A stretch of 64,000 bases of DNA, taken from contig JAKJHU010000036.1 in assembly GCA_022316685.1 (NCBI GenBank), positions 4,723,036 through 4,787,035 on the forward strand, written 5' to 3'. Position 1 is the stretch's first letter. The number at the start of each line of letters is the position of its first letter. The notes beneath the pieces are model-generated. The model had not been told where the DNA came from, did no database searches, and saw nothing but the letters and a program-made list of their open reading frames with translations. Position numbers and translations under genes: made by a program. Shown piece by piece: positions 52,481 through 64,000 of the stretch. Source of the DNA: Progne subis subis (Eukaryota; Chordata; Aves; Passeriformes; Hirundinidae).

Positions 52481-52921
52481 ATTAATGATGGAATATTTAT
52501 TTCACTGCTTTACAAGGCACTCAGATAATATATATGGCATCACTGTTGTCAGTATCAATCTTTTCTTTTCAGGAAATATGTACATTTGTTTTTCTAAGTC
52601 TATTCCATACATTTTCCTTCATCTATAAATTTTTAGAAATGAATATGGGTAGGCTTACTGAAGTCAGTAATTCTTTTGGTCTAAAAGAAAGCATGTCCTT
52701 GCTTGTGTTTGGAGTATATCATCAACACCTTCATGAACAGAGCTTTTAGAGGGCCTTCTTTCACAGATACATGGGATGCAAGGTCAGCTGTTATTTATGT
52801 ATGAATATTAAACCATGGATACTGCTTGCAAATGTATCAACACTCTCTTGAGAATAAATATACCAATCTTCATCCTTAATTGCCACATAATCTCTAAAAT
52901 TTGACGGCTCTTTCAGAACAT

Positions 52922-53064
52922 GAGAGAGCCAAACATTGGACCAGGTTGCTGAGAAAAACTGTGCAGCTTCCAGCCTTATGGCTATTCAGAACTTGCTTCA
53001 AGTGGACCCATTCAAGCAGTGGATTGAGGTCTCTTTCAACGAACATGATTCTGTGATTTTATGA
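52922..53064 (+). mobile_element. CR1 LINE 3' terminal fragment
   Basis: A short CR1 3' UTR remnant. GGACCAGGTTGCTGAGAAAA and CTGTGCAG are followed by a shortened middle, then GAGGTCTCTTTCAACGAACA and a terminal GATTCTGTGATTTTATGA. It is in plus orientation and non-coding. Confidence 0.82.
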
Positions 53065-55989
53065 ACTTAATTTCTTGAAGGCTTTATTTTCAGTCTCAAA
53101 TGTTAATGAACTTCCTGTCGTGATTTTTTCTCATGTCAGTGTTACTTGTGCATACAATGCTATTCCTTTTCTGGTATTTAGTACCCATTATAAATAGAAA
53201 TATTATATACATAGATTCCAGCATTAGCATAATTACTAGCATAATAAATCACAGCATGTATTTTCTGTGATAATAAGTTTTTATAATGGCATCTTTTTTT
53301 TTTTTTTTTTTTTTTTTTTAGGTAATATTAATTTTTCTCTTTTTTCTAATGTTTTTTCCCCTCAATATGTTTTCTTTTAAAAACACACTGCTAATCACTT
53401 TCGGTCACTGATATTTGACTCACTATCTAAGCTAAAAAGAATACAATATAAATATGAGTATACATCATTCAAGTTAAGTTTAAACTTGATGATATTTTAT
53501 ATTCCCATCTAATTTTGTGCATCATTATCCATTTAGACATCTAGTGTGTGCATAAATAAGATTTGAATATGCCAACTGTTTCTAAAACATGTATTTAACT
53601 ATATTGCATATTTTGGGAGCATGACTTTGAATAAACAGCTGGCTCAGGTACTTTTTTAGGGCATGAGAACACCTGAATTTGTGGCATATTGAATCTCAAA
53701 TTAATATCTATCGAATGATTAGATATGGTTTGATCCACAAATCAAAATGATGAGCTAAAAGGAAATCCTTTTGGTACTGAACTTTGCCCTGCCAAAGTGA
53801 AAGGCAGCTGGTCTTGTTTCCCAAGTGACTATAACTGTAGATGTGTAAGGCAACCAAACTCTCTTATTCAACAGAAACAAAGTAAGACTTTTTTGTAGTG
53901 CAGCTTTTGCAATTAAATTTCATAATCTTGGTAAGTTCTACTGTCTTATGGTGTCATTTCTAGCTAGATTTCACCATCAGACAGCGCAAAATGTTCCAAA
54001 TCTCTTCACTAGAACTGACATTGAATCAGCTGTCTACTTAATATCTTGACTCCTTTCTTAATAATTATTATTTCTGCCTATTAACAGCTCTCAAAATCCA
54101 CACTATATTGTAATTAGAAAACTTCTGAAATGGAAGAAATTGGTTATCTCTGCCCTTTTTAATTTGTAATCAGCTGATATATGTAAGCTGTGTTGTCAAC
54201 CAAGTCCTCTCACAGCTGATTCATTATCTGCAGTCTGATATTTCCTGCAGGCTGATATCTCCTTACACCTCTTAACTGAAAACATATTGTGTAAATATAG
54301 CTCTCCATTATTTTTCTTCTTTGTGGAAGACTAGAAATAAACAATTGAAAACTTTTGGGCATGAGATTTGTGTATTGCAAGCGTGTGCACTTGATTTAAG
54401 ACACTTGCATAAATTTAAATCAGAGAAGAATGTAACATTGTTAGCTCCATACCATGTAGTCTGAAAGAAAGTCAGGCTTTCTGAAGCATACATTCAATTT
54501 ATCTTTGAAGTTTGATACCCTATTTCTTGTTTCAACAACAGCTACTTCCATCTTTCTGCATTTACCACACTTCCAAATATGTCTGTAGTTGTTTCTTTCA
54601 TTTTGTAACACATGAGATGTTCAAAGTTTGAAAGTAACTTTGTAATGTATTTTAGAAAAATGTTTATTGCTAGTCCTTTACTACTGAATTCTAATTTGCG
54701 CCTACAAGCATTTTTGTGACGTGATTTTGTGCAACTCGTAAGCACAAATCATTGAATTCATGTATAAAATTGCTCAAAATACTTTTCTAGCCAGCCAGGT
54801 AGTTATATAACTCAGGCAGAGATTTGCAGACTGTTTAAAACTCAGCTACGTAACCATGGATAAAAGAATATTTTAAAACAGATCCAGCTTTACTTATATA
54901 GAGAAACTCTTTAATATTCAGGCATGCACTTGCTATCAAACCTGTTTTGATTGCATATACAAATTAAAAGCTAGTCCTAAGAGGTACCAAAAATATTCAC
55001 TAGAATACTTAAAGAATAAAATGTGCATTGGTTACATTCATTAGTGGCCAAATATTATTTGAAACAGAATTACATGTCCATTACACTTACATCAGGATTC
55101 TCTTGATTCATGGGAATATCACTGGAATTGCAGTTATAAAAGGAGAAAGCATTAAAAGTATTGTAGTGACACAGAATCCCTCTAGTATGCCTTAAGAACT
55201 ATGACAGCAGAACTATAGCTGAGTATTTTCCCCAGTGCAAAAATTAATTAACTGAATTCTACTGAGTCCTGTCTATTTTTGGAATCTTCGTATGCCTTTC
55301 ACTTAACAAGAACATAAATACTTATGTTACCACAATCTGCAAGAATTTTAAGATCATTATAAATTTATTTTAAAATCAAAATAACCACATTCTCTATAAG
55401 AATATTTGTCAGACCCTCTACTAGGCACAAGAAGTCAATTAAACTGCAGACAATTGAGCAAAGTTGAGGTGTTAGAAACACACCTAAAACTCTACATTAT
55501 TCTACAGATTTATTTTACTTCTTTTCCACTACTATGCATTTTACTATAGATGTAATTAACAGAAGTGCTTTCTCAATATATACATTTTCAATACTGTATG
55601 TGAAAAAAAAAATATGCTCCTTCAAATGCATAAGAAGGTTTAAAAAAATGAAGCAGAATTATGTCCAAAGATGGATCAAGGTATTTACTAAAATAACTAA
55701 CTTTTTTTTTTCAGGTATACTTTCTATTACTCAACAATTTCCCTCCTAATTTACAGGTAAACATAATTTCATTGAATCTGGGCAAAAGTACCAGTGCTAC
55801 GAGTTTTGTTGGACTTCCGTGGCAAAAATTCCTGAAAAATATATATGGTGTGGAACATCTAAAAGGCAGTATTTCACACTAAATGGTAATATTTCAAAGA
55901 AATTTATGTATGTAACATATAAAATACAAAATAAATTAGGAAAGCAAATTACTAAATGAATGTGCAAATAATGAAGTTCAGCTTAAACA

Positions 55990-55992
<3 letters not shown>

Positions 55993-56035
<43 letters not shown>
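55993..56035. repeat. Poly(T) run of 43
   Basis: An uninterrupted T run. It could be the reversed poly(A) tail of a retrocopy, but the sequence to its right is not a recognisable gene copy. Confidence 0.95.
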
Positions 56036-56039
<4 letters not shown>

Positions 56040-59000
56040 GAGACAAAGAATGAGTTCATATTTATGAACTGACATTGTAGCACATAACAATTAAAAAATG
56101 TTCCCAACCCTTAGTCTCTGCTCGGCAGCTTTAAAAATACCTGAAGTGTCCAAGACATGCATTCTTACAGTGACTTAAGCTATATTTAGTACTCTCTGCA
56201 AGAGTAATTAGATACCACAAGGCCCCAGAAGTTAAAAACGAAGTTTTGAGACAGATTCTGGACATCAAATTCGTGAGAAAAATCCTGGTTGAGTCTCAGT
56301 GGTAAAGGCTGCAGTATACAAACCTGCCACATCTCACCTGGCTAAAGTACACAAGTTCTTGAATCAGCACCTGTGCTTGGTTGTGGAGGTGTCTATGCAT
56401 GACATGGTACCTGGGCACCTTGATGATCCACACTGGGAATCTATTGCTTGCACCACAGATCATTTCTGGGACTCGTGGTTTTCACAATGAGGAGCAGAGT
56501 TAGCTGCTGTTCAAATGGTGTGTGTATGGCCATATCTCACCTTGGGTATCGGACACAGGCTGGAAACATGCTTGAGAAACACACTTGGAAACAGCTGGGA
56601 ACTTAGAATGGGTACCTTCTGACTGCTGAAACATACTGTGCACCAAAAATGGTTTAGTAAATCCTAAGCAGAAGTCTGCTTAAATAGGATTTACTTCTTG
56701 GCAGTTTCTGTGGCTACAGAACAAAAACTAAGTAGGGCAATACCATTGGAGTAGCTCGTGATCCTGAGAACCTTTAGTTTCAACAGAGGTCGTGCTGTTA
56801 AAAAACTTGTAAATAGATGCCTACTCCCTGGTTCTCTCACACTAATTTCTTCCTGAGCTCTGTGCATTTGAACCTGAATTTGAATTTTAGCTGAAACTAA
56901 CTGCAGCATATATGAAATGTATAACATTCCTGGTATACACCTCTATTAGGATATCAAACCCAATTAGATGGGTTGACAACAAAGAAATAAATATGTTATT
57001 TAAAATGTATGCATGTTGATTACTAGGATTGTAATTTGTTTTGTATTCTTTATTTAAAGGTTATTTCAATTTCTCTTAAAGATGTGTATTAATAATATTA
57101 AGAAGTGACTAAACACAGAATGAGAACATTTGGCACATAGTCACACACAATAAAAATATTTGTAAGCAACCAAAGGGAATTCAGAAATAAGTCCAGAAGA
57201 AGGGTAAGGGAGAGGGAGAGAAGGGGATCAGGCATAGCACAGGGCAGAGGCAAAAACCTCAAGCTTTGACCTTGCCAGGTAATACCACTACATTTTAAGT
57301 TTAGGTGATAGGGTGGTGTGGAAAGAAAGAAGCACTGACTTTACTCAGGCAAAACTCATTCAAATTAATAAACTGGAGCTTTGAAAAAGGAGAATTTAGT
57401 TTCTTCTACCACCTTCTTCCTGCTTCCTGCAAGGCTCCCGCTCTCCGTTTCTGATTTCTAAGATAACAGTCCTTCATACCCTGTTAACTCATTTCTTCTT
57501 AAAAGTTTTTTGGGAAGGCCTGGCAGTCCTACTTTTTTTTTTTTTTTTTTTTTTTTTTTCCTTTCTATTTACTGTTGTTCAACAGTCTGTCTTCTTTTCT
57601 ATTCTCAATTTCTCTTTCTTGCCTCCCTTCTGATATCCCTTTTCCTCTTTTTGCCTTTTCTGGATTGCACTAAGCATATAATCTTTCAGTGTTTCCTAGT
57701 GTATTTAGTGATCTGATTCTTGTTTGTAGTAATCTGCTTCACTTATGCCAGTGAACACAGTAGAAAACCACACCCCTTGGTGGGTAATGTTTACAGAAAT
57801 GCTTCAGGAAGGGGGAATTCCTGAGTACTTGCAACAAAAGACGTGTAAAAGAGAAGGGGAGTGGGAAAAAAAAAAGGAAAGAAACCTATGTAGAGCTGCA
57901 GTTACTGGAAGCCTTTCTACTGATGATGTTTGATGATAAATGTCTGAATCAGAGAACCTTCACAGTAACAGGTGTGTAAAGCCACCTACGCAAAGTAACT
58001 CAGATTTTTTATGTCCTTCACAAATGCTCTCAAGTTGCACTGTGGTTTGAACAACACTTACATTTACCTTTTGAAAAATGGTGTGAAGAAGAAGTATTGC
58101 CGCCACATTTACATTTTTATAGTATGGCTTACTCTGAAACTGTTAGAGGAGATTGCCTGGCTTAAAGCCTGGCTCAATGATTCCTGGAGGATATTTTTTT
58201 CTGCAGTATCCAACTACCATATGGAGTGCCAAGAAGCATAAAAGAGATTTCAGAAGCAATTCCATGATTACAGTTACCATACATTAAAGGCATAGAAGAA
58301 CCGTTATAAATTATCTATATGGTTCTTACATAATAAATTACTTTACTCACATCACAGGTGACAAGCTTCCATTACAGATCGTTTTGTTTAAATGCATGGC
58401 AATCTTTTTAAACAAATTACTTCTAGCTTCAGAACTCCTGTGATTCTGACAGTATCTCATTCCAGACCTGCCATTAAATGTCTTCTGAGTGACCTTGAGC
58501 AAATTAGTCTTCACTCCACTGTCTTGGTTGTCTCACCTCCTGTGGTCAGCCTGTCTTACGTATTCAGATAGTGACAATCTCTAAAGTAGAGAGATAATTT
58601 TAACACTTTTTAAATTCTTAATTCAGTGGAGCCAATACTAGTCTGTAGGAACTTCAGCAATAAATACTTAATAATGATAATTGATCATACTAATAGGATG
58701 AATTTTGGAACACATGAGTGGCAAGAAAGAGTAAGAGTCAATTATTTCAAAGATTTGGACCAGAGGATGAGTTGCCATGAGCAATGGTTGAGGACCATAC
58801 CAGCAGCACCACCTATGAAGTATTTGATTGAAATGACTCAGCACAGGGAGGACAGAGGGAGGATAAGAATCCTGTTTTCCATAGCAACCTTCAATTCTCT
58901 TAGATATGAAGCTGTTCCTTTCTCTGCTGAAATTGTGTGATATTTTCTATGATCACTTCTTTGTCCACTGAAAGTATTTTTGGCCACAGCCATTACCCAG

Positions 59001-59074
59001 CTCCTGGGTAGCACTTACTACTCCTCTTGGCAATCAGCAGACTATGTTCTATATCCTCCTCAGGGCCTCTTGGG

Positions 59075-59136
59075 TTTCTGTTTATAGTATTTTGTTTCTG
59101 TTTTATAGTCTTTTGTTTTCTATTTATAGTCTTTTG
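59075..59136 (+). repeat. Three ~21-bp tandem units
   Basis: Units TTTCTGTTTATAGTATTTTG, TTTCTGTTTTATAGTC... and TTTTCTATTTATAGTC... lie head to tail. They differ at only a few positions, so this is a small recent slippage product. Confidence 0.85.
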
Positions 59137-60639
59137 GAGCCTTTCATTAACTGGACTTCTAGTTCTGTAAGTTCATGGAGCCTATAAGGATTTCAGATTT
59201 TTTCTAGAATAGCCCAAGTAAAAATGGGCTCTTCAATTTCTGGAAGAAGTGATGTTCTAAAATTCTTGATTAATGTGCAGAGGGTGTGTATGTACTGAGA
59301 GAAGCAGTTGTCTTGCAGCAAACAAGAAGTGCAAAATGATATGATTTAAAATTGCACCAAAACACAAAATGACTGAAATAAGATTACACAGCTTCAATAC
59401 TGTCATTTTCCAACTGTCTAGAACTCAAGTGGTCACATTAATACTAGTTCTTTTACCCTAGGATTTTTTGGTTTTATGGAGGTTCTTAGGTTTAAAAGAT
59501 AAACAAGCATGACTTCTCACTCTCTCTGTTTGAAATCCCCTTATATTTTACTAACAATCCTTTGAAGTTTAGGATTTTTTTTTTTCCTTCTCCTCAAGTT
59601 CTCAGTGGAGTGCACACCAGTAGTCACAGCCTTTTCACTTTATAGTGTATTTTCAGTGCACTTGTTTTTCATTTCTCCTTTTTGCCACCTCTGTTGCAGT
59701 CTCCCTTCCTTAAACACCTTTTACTCCCTCCCCCTCTACTGTTTCAAATCTGCCCACTTGGTTTCTCTTGCCAGCATCTCTCTCTCTCCTACTCATCATG
59801 ACAATATTCCTTCTTTATACACCCCCAAGTCTTCCTCTTCACTCTCAGGCTTTGAATCTAGGCTGATTTTTCCCCTGTGCATCAAGACACAGGAGTTTTC
59901 CTCTGTTGATCTTCTATAGCCAAGTTGCACACCAATATTTTGGTGCTTTCAGAAATCATTTTAAGAACACCAGTAATGCTTAGGACAGAGTTGATCTTCA
60001 ATAAGTTTAGCAATCAACTACTCTACAACCAACACTACATACTACATTTCATTATTTTTCCCAATTTCTTATCTTGGCTTCATACAGTATAATATTTTTG
60101 CTGAGGTGCCTACATGCATATATTTGACACTCTGCCATAGCATGTGAAACCTTAACATTTTCAATGAGCTAAGTTTAGATACCAAGAAAAACCCTCCCCT
60201 CCCTGCCCCTGCCCCCCCCCCCCCCCGCACTAAATTCTACACAAAGAAATGATTGATAATTTCACTTAATTTTTAACCCCTTTAATTTTTAGGCAGAGAG
60301 CAATAACTGACATACACATAATAACCAGTCCAGTCAGACGAAGTTGTAAACAAATGAAAACTTGGTATCATATCAGAAACTAGAAGATAATTTTTAAATC
60401 AATCAATTTTAAAATTATGGGGCTATCTGTGTCCCATAATGCCTAGATGTACACTGTAAGCATTCATTCCTTCCCACATTGTGTTACTTTCTGTACTTAT
60501 CTGTGCAACTTTTCCCTCCTGCCCCTGCACAAGCACCTGAGAACTTCTAAGGAGTTGGGAGGCTGAATTCCCATCTCTGAAGGACTGGCTTCTCTCCTTG
60601 CTGGAAAGAAACCATATCTGAGAAAAAGATGTGGTGAAG

Positions 60640-61120
60640 AGCCAGGGCCCCAAGGGCACTTGCAGGGTATCATGTCCTTGCCTCGCTACAGTCCTGGGGT
60701 TCCCCTCACCTGCCCACATCATCTCCCCATGGCCATCAGCCCCTGCTTAAGTGACACCACAGCAGGGCTGGAGACCCCTCCCTGCCTGGCCTTGGGCCAT
60801 GATGACCTGGGCTCACATCCTGGCCTGGTCCTTGTCCCCACAGAGGTACCCATGACCATGGCTGGGGCTGCCCCAGGGCACCCCGGCTGCCCTGCTTGGG
60901 CAGTGGGATGGTCGTTGGCTGCCAGACCCTGCCCTTTGGGGACCCTTGGTTGCTCCTGGAACATAGCCCCAGGAGGCTGCCGGCTCCTGCTGCACCCTGA
61001 CACCATGAGCAGGAGCTCTGCCTGTACCTTTCACCTTGCTGATGAAAATCTGAAACATTAGGGAGCAGTGAGGCCAAACTTTAACGCTGTTGGAAACAAG
61101 TCAGTTTCTCAGAAAGGTAA
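60640..61120 (+). other. GC-rich block with exon-like signals
   Basis: About 480 bp are far richer in G and C than their surroundings. On the plus strand a good acceptor (ccttgtccccacag, ending at 60843) and a donor (GAAAG|gtaagc, donor at 61117) bracket 273 bp. A 133-codon plus-strand ORF (60660-61061) and several minus-strand ORFs overlap here, but all are Pro/Gly/Ala-rich composition products without a recognised domain. It may be an antisense noncoding exon, or part of an unidentified repeat such as the GC-rich 5' end of a LINE. Confidence 0.3.
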
Positions 61121-61614
61121 GCAGAGCAATAGAAAAAGACAAAGTCTGCCTCATGCATTTCATATGCTGAGGAATGGTTTAGGTAATGCAGAAATAATGA
61201 GTTTACTAGGTTTCAGTGATGAAAGGAAAATATTAGAAACTCATAAGAGGAAGAAGTCATTGGAAAGTTTCTTACAGATAATTATTATGATATCCTTGAA
61301 CATGATGCTTATTTTTTTGTTCCTAACATAAATAGAACATCATAAATAATAAGGAAAAGGTCAATGAAATGCATCATTTGTGTTGGTTTTAATATCTGGA
61401 TTTAAAAAAAAATAGTTTTAAAGCAGCCTGAATATAAGTGCATTTATGGATCTTAGTTGAAAGGATAAAATACACCCACATATTCACACATAACACAAAC
61501 ATACATATTTTCTAATTCCAGACTGACTTTTAAAGTACTTTCATTTTATTGGATATAGAGGGTATGGGTATTTTTTTGATTTCTCTGGTATTCTAAATTA
61601 TAATCTCTATAATT
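61121..61614. other. Intronic sequence, nothing recognised
   Basis: AT-rich sequence between the GC-rich block and the exon-like open frame. No gene or repeat family was recognised. Confidence 0.55.
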
Positions 61615-61776
61615 CTAAATTAATTTATCTGCTTCTCCTTCTAGATATGTCACAGCATCTTCGAAACAGTAACACAGAGTATTTATTGCTTTCTGGATGT
61701 GGATGATAGTCAGGGCCCTAAGGACCCTCAGGACGGAAGCTGGCAGTAAGCTGATGAATACACAGTGAATTATTTC
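61615..61776 (-). other. Exon-like open frame with voltage-sensor-like peptide
   Basis: On the minus strand a strong acceptor (a run of T, then agttctcattttcag) opens directly into 53 codons ending at a TAG (61617-61615). The peptide contains LLPASVLRVLRALTII, in which basic residues fall every third position. RVLRAL is also found in the S4 helix of sodium-channel domain I. No 5' splice site is convincing, so it would have to be a terminal exon or a broken one. The resemblance is short and may be chance. It does not match any part of ADGRB3 that I know. Confidence 0.2.
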
Positions 61777-62184
61777 CTGAAAATGAGAACTAAAAAAAAA
61801 AGTTAATTTTCAAGACTTCAGGCTTAATATAAAAAACACAAATAATCTAAGATGACTCTTGTCTGAATCACTGCAAAGAGTATGTATCTACTTCTTTTGG
61901 CAAAGAAGATATTGTATTTTTCTGTCCACAGAATCTCACAGTTACTGTGACAGAGAGAGAGAAATAGAAACTAAGAGAAAAGAATAGCTGTTGTTTTTTG
62001 GTTTTTTTTCCCAGCTTTTTGGTTCTGTTGTCTTAGTGCTAAGTGGTGTAAGTAACTGGGATGAAGCTGTGAATTGCATTTATAGACACAGAGGATATAT
62101 CAGCGAAAAAGGACCAAATTAGAATTGCAGCTTGAAATAATTTCTAAACAAGATTACAATTGCAGTCTTCAACATCCCCATGAG
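61777..62184. other. Intronic sequence, nothing recognised
   Basis: AT-rich sequence between the exon-like open frame and a CR1 copy. No gene or repeat family was recognised. Confidence 0.55.
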
Positions 62185-62504
62185 AGGAAGAAAAGAGACA
62201 GGTACTGATCTCGTTACTCTTTGTGACCAGTGACAGGGCTTGAGGAAATGGCATGAAGCTGAGTCAGGGGAGGTTTAGGTTGGATATCAGGAAAGGTTCT
62301 TCACCCAAAGTGTGGTTGGGCACTGGAACAGGCTCCCCAGGGAAGTGGTCACAGCACCAAGCTGGGCAGAGTTAATGAAGTATTTGGACAATGCTGTCAG
62401 GCACAGGGTGTGATTCTTCAGGGTCCTGTGCAGGGCCAGGAGGTGTACCTGGTGATCCTAGGGGTCATTCACAAGTCAGCAGGCTCCATTCTATGGTTCA
62501 GTGA
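62185..62504 (+). mobile_element. CR1 LINE 3' fragment
   Basis: A well-preserved CR1 3' UTR. It shows GACCAGTGACAGGGCTTGAG, then GGGGAGGTTTAGGTTGGATA, then GCACTGGAACAGGCTCCCCA, then TTTGGACAATGCTGTCAGGC, and a worn CATTCTATGGTTC terminus. It is in plus orientation, 5'-truncated and non-coding. Its 3' UTR differs from that of the 21-kb and 34-kb copies, so it belongs to another CR1 subfamily. Confidence 0.93.
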
Positions 62505-63813
62505 GAATTATCAGAATATGTCTGCCTTGCAGCTATGAAATAGCAGTCCATGCCAGTCATTATCTTACTCTAACTTTACAAATATAACATGACTGTCAGT
62601 ATGGTATAACTGCTTAAGAATAACCCCAGGCACTTAAAGTGCCTCAAGCTGCTACCTACCATCACAACCAAGTTATTGGTCACTTATCCAGGGCCACAGG
62701 CAAGGGAGGCATTTGCTCCTGTCTCTCAGCCCAGGCTGCTTTTGCTATGGGTGGCCAATGTCACACTTTCAAACTCCTGATTACAGTGGAAAGATGCCCA
62801 AAATAAAGCAACAGTAACAAGAGCAATAGAAACGCCACTTCCCCTTTGAAGGAATTAGGAGTGGAGAACAGAGTTTTAAACCTCACCAGGATTGATCATT
62901 ACTGACTCTTCTGACCTAATGAATAAGGAGAAATAATTAAATCTATTGTAACTCAGATAACTTTCACCTGACAACTGAGAACCTCTAGGACATGGAGACA
63001 TGCAGACCACATATCTGTGAACTGAAGCAGTATATTGTAAGGGCCTCATCCCAGCACACTGTAGTTAATAACACTCTTTCTGGTTTCAGAAAAAAACCCC
63101 AACAACTTAGGGACTTTTTCCTTCTACTCCCACTCCTATTCTCCACCTCCCACTCCTGACATATTATAAGAAAAATCTCAGACACATGATGGAACAGTTG
63201 ATTTTTTTTTTTTTTTTCTATGACCCACTCAATCAGAAATAAAAGAAGTGCCACTGGTAAAGCACCACAGTGTATAAGCAGCATAATAAGCCTGAGTGTC
63301 TTTACCACAGTTGAGGGAGACACTACAAATGAGCCTGTATATTTCTTCTTGTCATGTTGTAGATGCTATACAAAATTCTGCACCAAGAATTTGGTTTTTT
63401 TAGCTACTGTGGGAAGAGGATAATAAAAAAGGAAAGAAAAGTGGCCAGGAAGTGAATTTCACTTCCATAAAAAATGTAGAATACAAATGTATCCTATCAA
63501 GTAGACAAAGTTAAGCCATCTTTCTTTCTGTCACCTTTGCACAACAAATTATGCAATAGAAAAAGGACATAAAAAACTCTCTTGTAGACAACTATGCAGA
63601 AATATTAAATAATTCATTAGATTCCTCCAGAAGACCAGCAGATGACAGCAAAAGAGCAATACCTTTGCCTTTTCTCAGTGTGACTGGAAAGAAAAATATA
63701 GCACACTAAATCTGGATATATCTGTGTTTATTTTTAAATAGGAAATGAGGAACAATAATAAGAATTACTTTAGTAGCTCTCAAATATTTTGAGCATAATT
63801 TATTATGCTTATA
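62505..63813. other. Intronic sequence, nothing recognised
   Basis: AT-rich sequence with a T run near 63202-63217. No exon, transposon or RNA gene is supported. Confidence 0.55.
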
Positions 63814-63882
63814 ATTTGCTTATGTTAAAAGGTATCTATACCTTTAAAATAACATTTGCTTATGTTAAAAGGTATCTATACC
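63814..63882 (+). repeat. 40-bp partial tandem duplication
   Basis: The 29-bp block starting ATTTGCTTATGTTAAAAGG occurs at 63814 and again at 63854, a period of 40 bp, without mismatch. It is a recent local duplication with no sign of function. Confidence 0.9.
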
Positions 63883-64000
63883 ACTAGTGTTTCTCTAAAT
63901 CAAACTTAAATCCTCAGTGAATGTGAAAAAAACTGAGAAAGATAAAATGTCTTGGTCAGTCTCAGTCCACATAATTTAGAGTCAAGTGCCATTCTCCTGC

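Larger units (their letters stand above)
53065..60639. other. Intronic sequence with long T runs
   Basis: T runs lie at 53294-53319 (26), 55993-56035 (43) and 57533-57559 (27), and a run of 15 C at 60212-60226. No exon or transposon family was recognised. The 63-codon ORF at 56299 and the 104-codon ORF at 58626 have no recognisable domain and no splice or promoter support. Confidence 0.55.
7327..64000 (-). other. ADGRB3: Inferred large upstream intron of ADGRB3
   Basis: The GPS exon's acceptor shows that a preceding exon must exist, encoding the end of the GAIN domain up to about WDDSKT. I did not find that exon on the minus strand in the remaining 56.7 kb, so this whole span is treated as intron. 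A missed small exon cannot be excluded without a protein-to-genome alignment. The repeats and candidate signals inside it are listed separately. Confidence 0.65.

Noticed and set aside
58626..58940. 104-codon plus-strand ORF of fairly protein-like composition
   Set aside because: I recognise no motif, and there are no splice sites or poly(A) evidence. Length is within chance for a 64-kb window.
62629..62643. Near-palindrome GGCACTTAAAGTGCC
   Set aside because: Two 7-bp arms are expected by chance at this scale, and there is no terminator or operator context.
1..64000. tRNA, rRNA, CRISPR arrays or prokaryotic operons
   Set aside because: No cloverleaf-like conserved boxes, rRNA blocks or regularly spaced direct repeats with unique spacers were seen. 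The window is vertebrate intronic DNA.

Overview
This is a 64 kb piece of vertebrate nuclear DNA, almost certainly from a bird. The evidence is several CR1 LINEs with the typical avian 3' end (ATTCTATGATTCT-type terminus), two solo LTRs each flanked by a perfect 6-bp target duplication, no abundant SINEs, and an AT-rich, intron-like background. There are no bacterial-style genes, operons or CRISPR arrays.

The only gene recognised with confidence is ADGRB3 (BAI3, an adhesion G-protein-coupled receptor). It is transcribed on the minus strand, so its mRNA runs from high to low coordinates. Three consecutive coding exons lie at the left end. The GPS/tethered-agonist exon is at 7200-7326, the TM1 exon at 5469-5572, and the intracellular-loop-1/TM2 exon at 2606-2708. 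Splice sites and reading phases match across all three, giving 111 continuous residues. The exon that should follow (ECL1/TM3) is not in the first 2.6 kb. The exon that should precede the GPS exon (end of the GAIN domain) was not found anywhere between 7.3 and 64 kb. The rest of the window is therefore read as one very large ADGRB3 intron of more than 56 kb.

A compact CpG island (about 7374-7628) sits roughly 50 bp upstream of the GPS exon. It is a candidate internal promoter for a receptor form that lacks the long ectodomain.

The large intron holds layered repeats. Younger CR1 copies lie at about 20.7-22.5 kb (with a dead reverse transcriptase), 33.8-34.4 kb, 52.9-53.1 kb and 62.2-62.5 kb; another lies at 4.1 kb in a downstream intron. 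Older CR1/L3-like fossils lie at 27.6, 46.2 and 52.0 kb, and an L2-like reverse-transcriptase fossil at 34.7-35.1 kb. Solo LTRs are at 29507-30183 and 48118-48796. A striking pentamer array at 32596-33239 has 46 perfect TTTCC units followed abruptly by 72 perfect TCTCC units. There is also a diverged ~74-bp tandem repeat at 13.8-14.1 kb and many long homopolymers.

Some exon-like signals remain unexplained: 19349-19399 and 60844-61116 on the plus strand, and 61615-61776 on the minus strand. No new multi-gene system was found. The most promising item is the internal CpG island of ADGRB3, followed by the two-block pentamer array.
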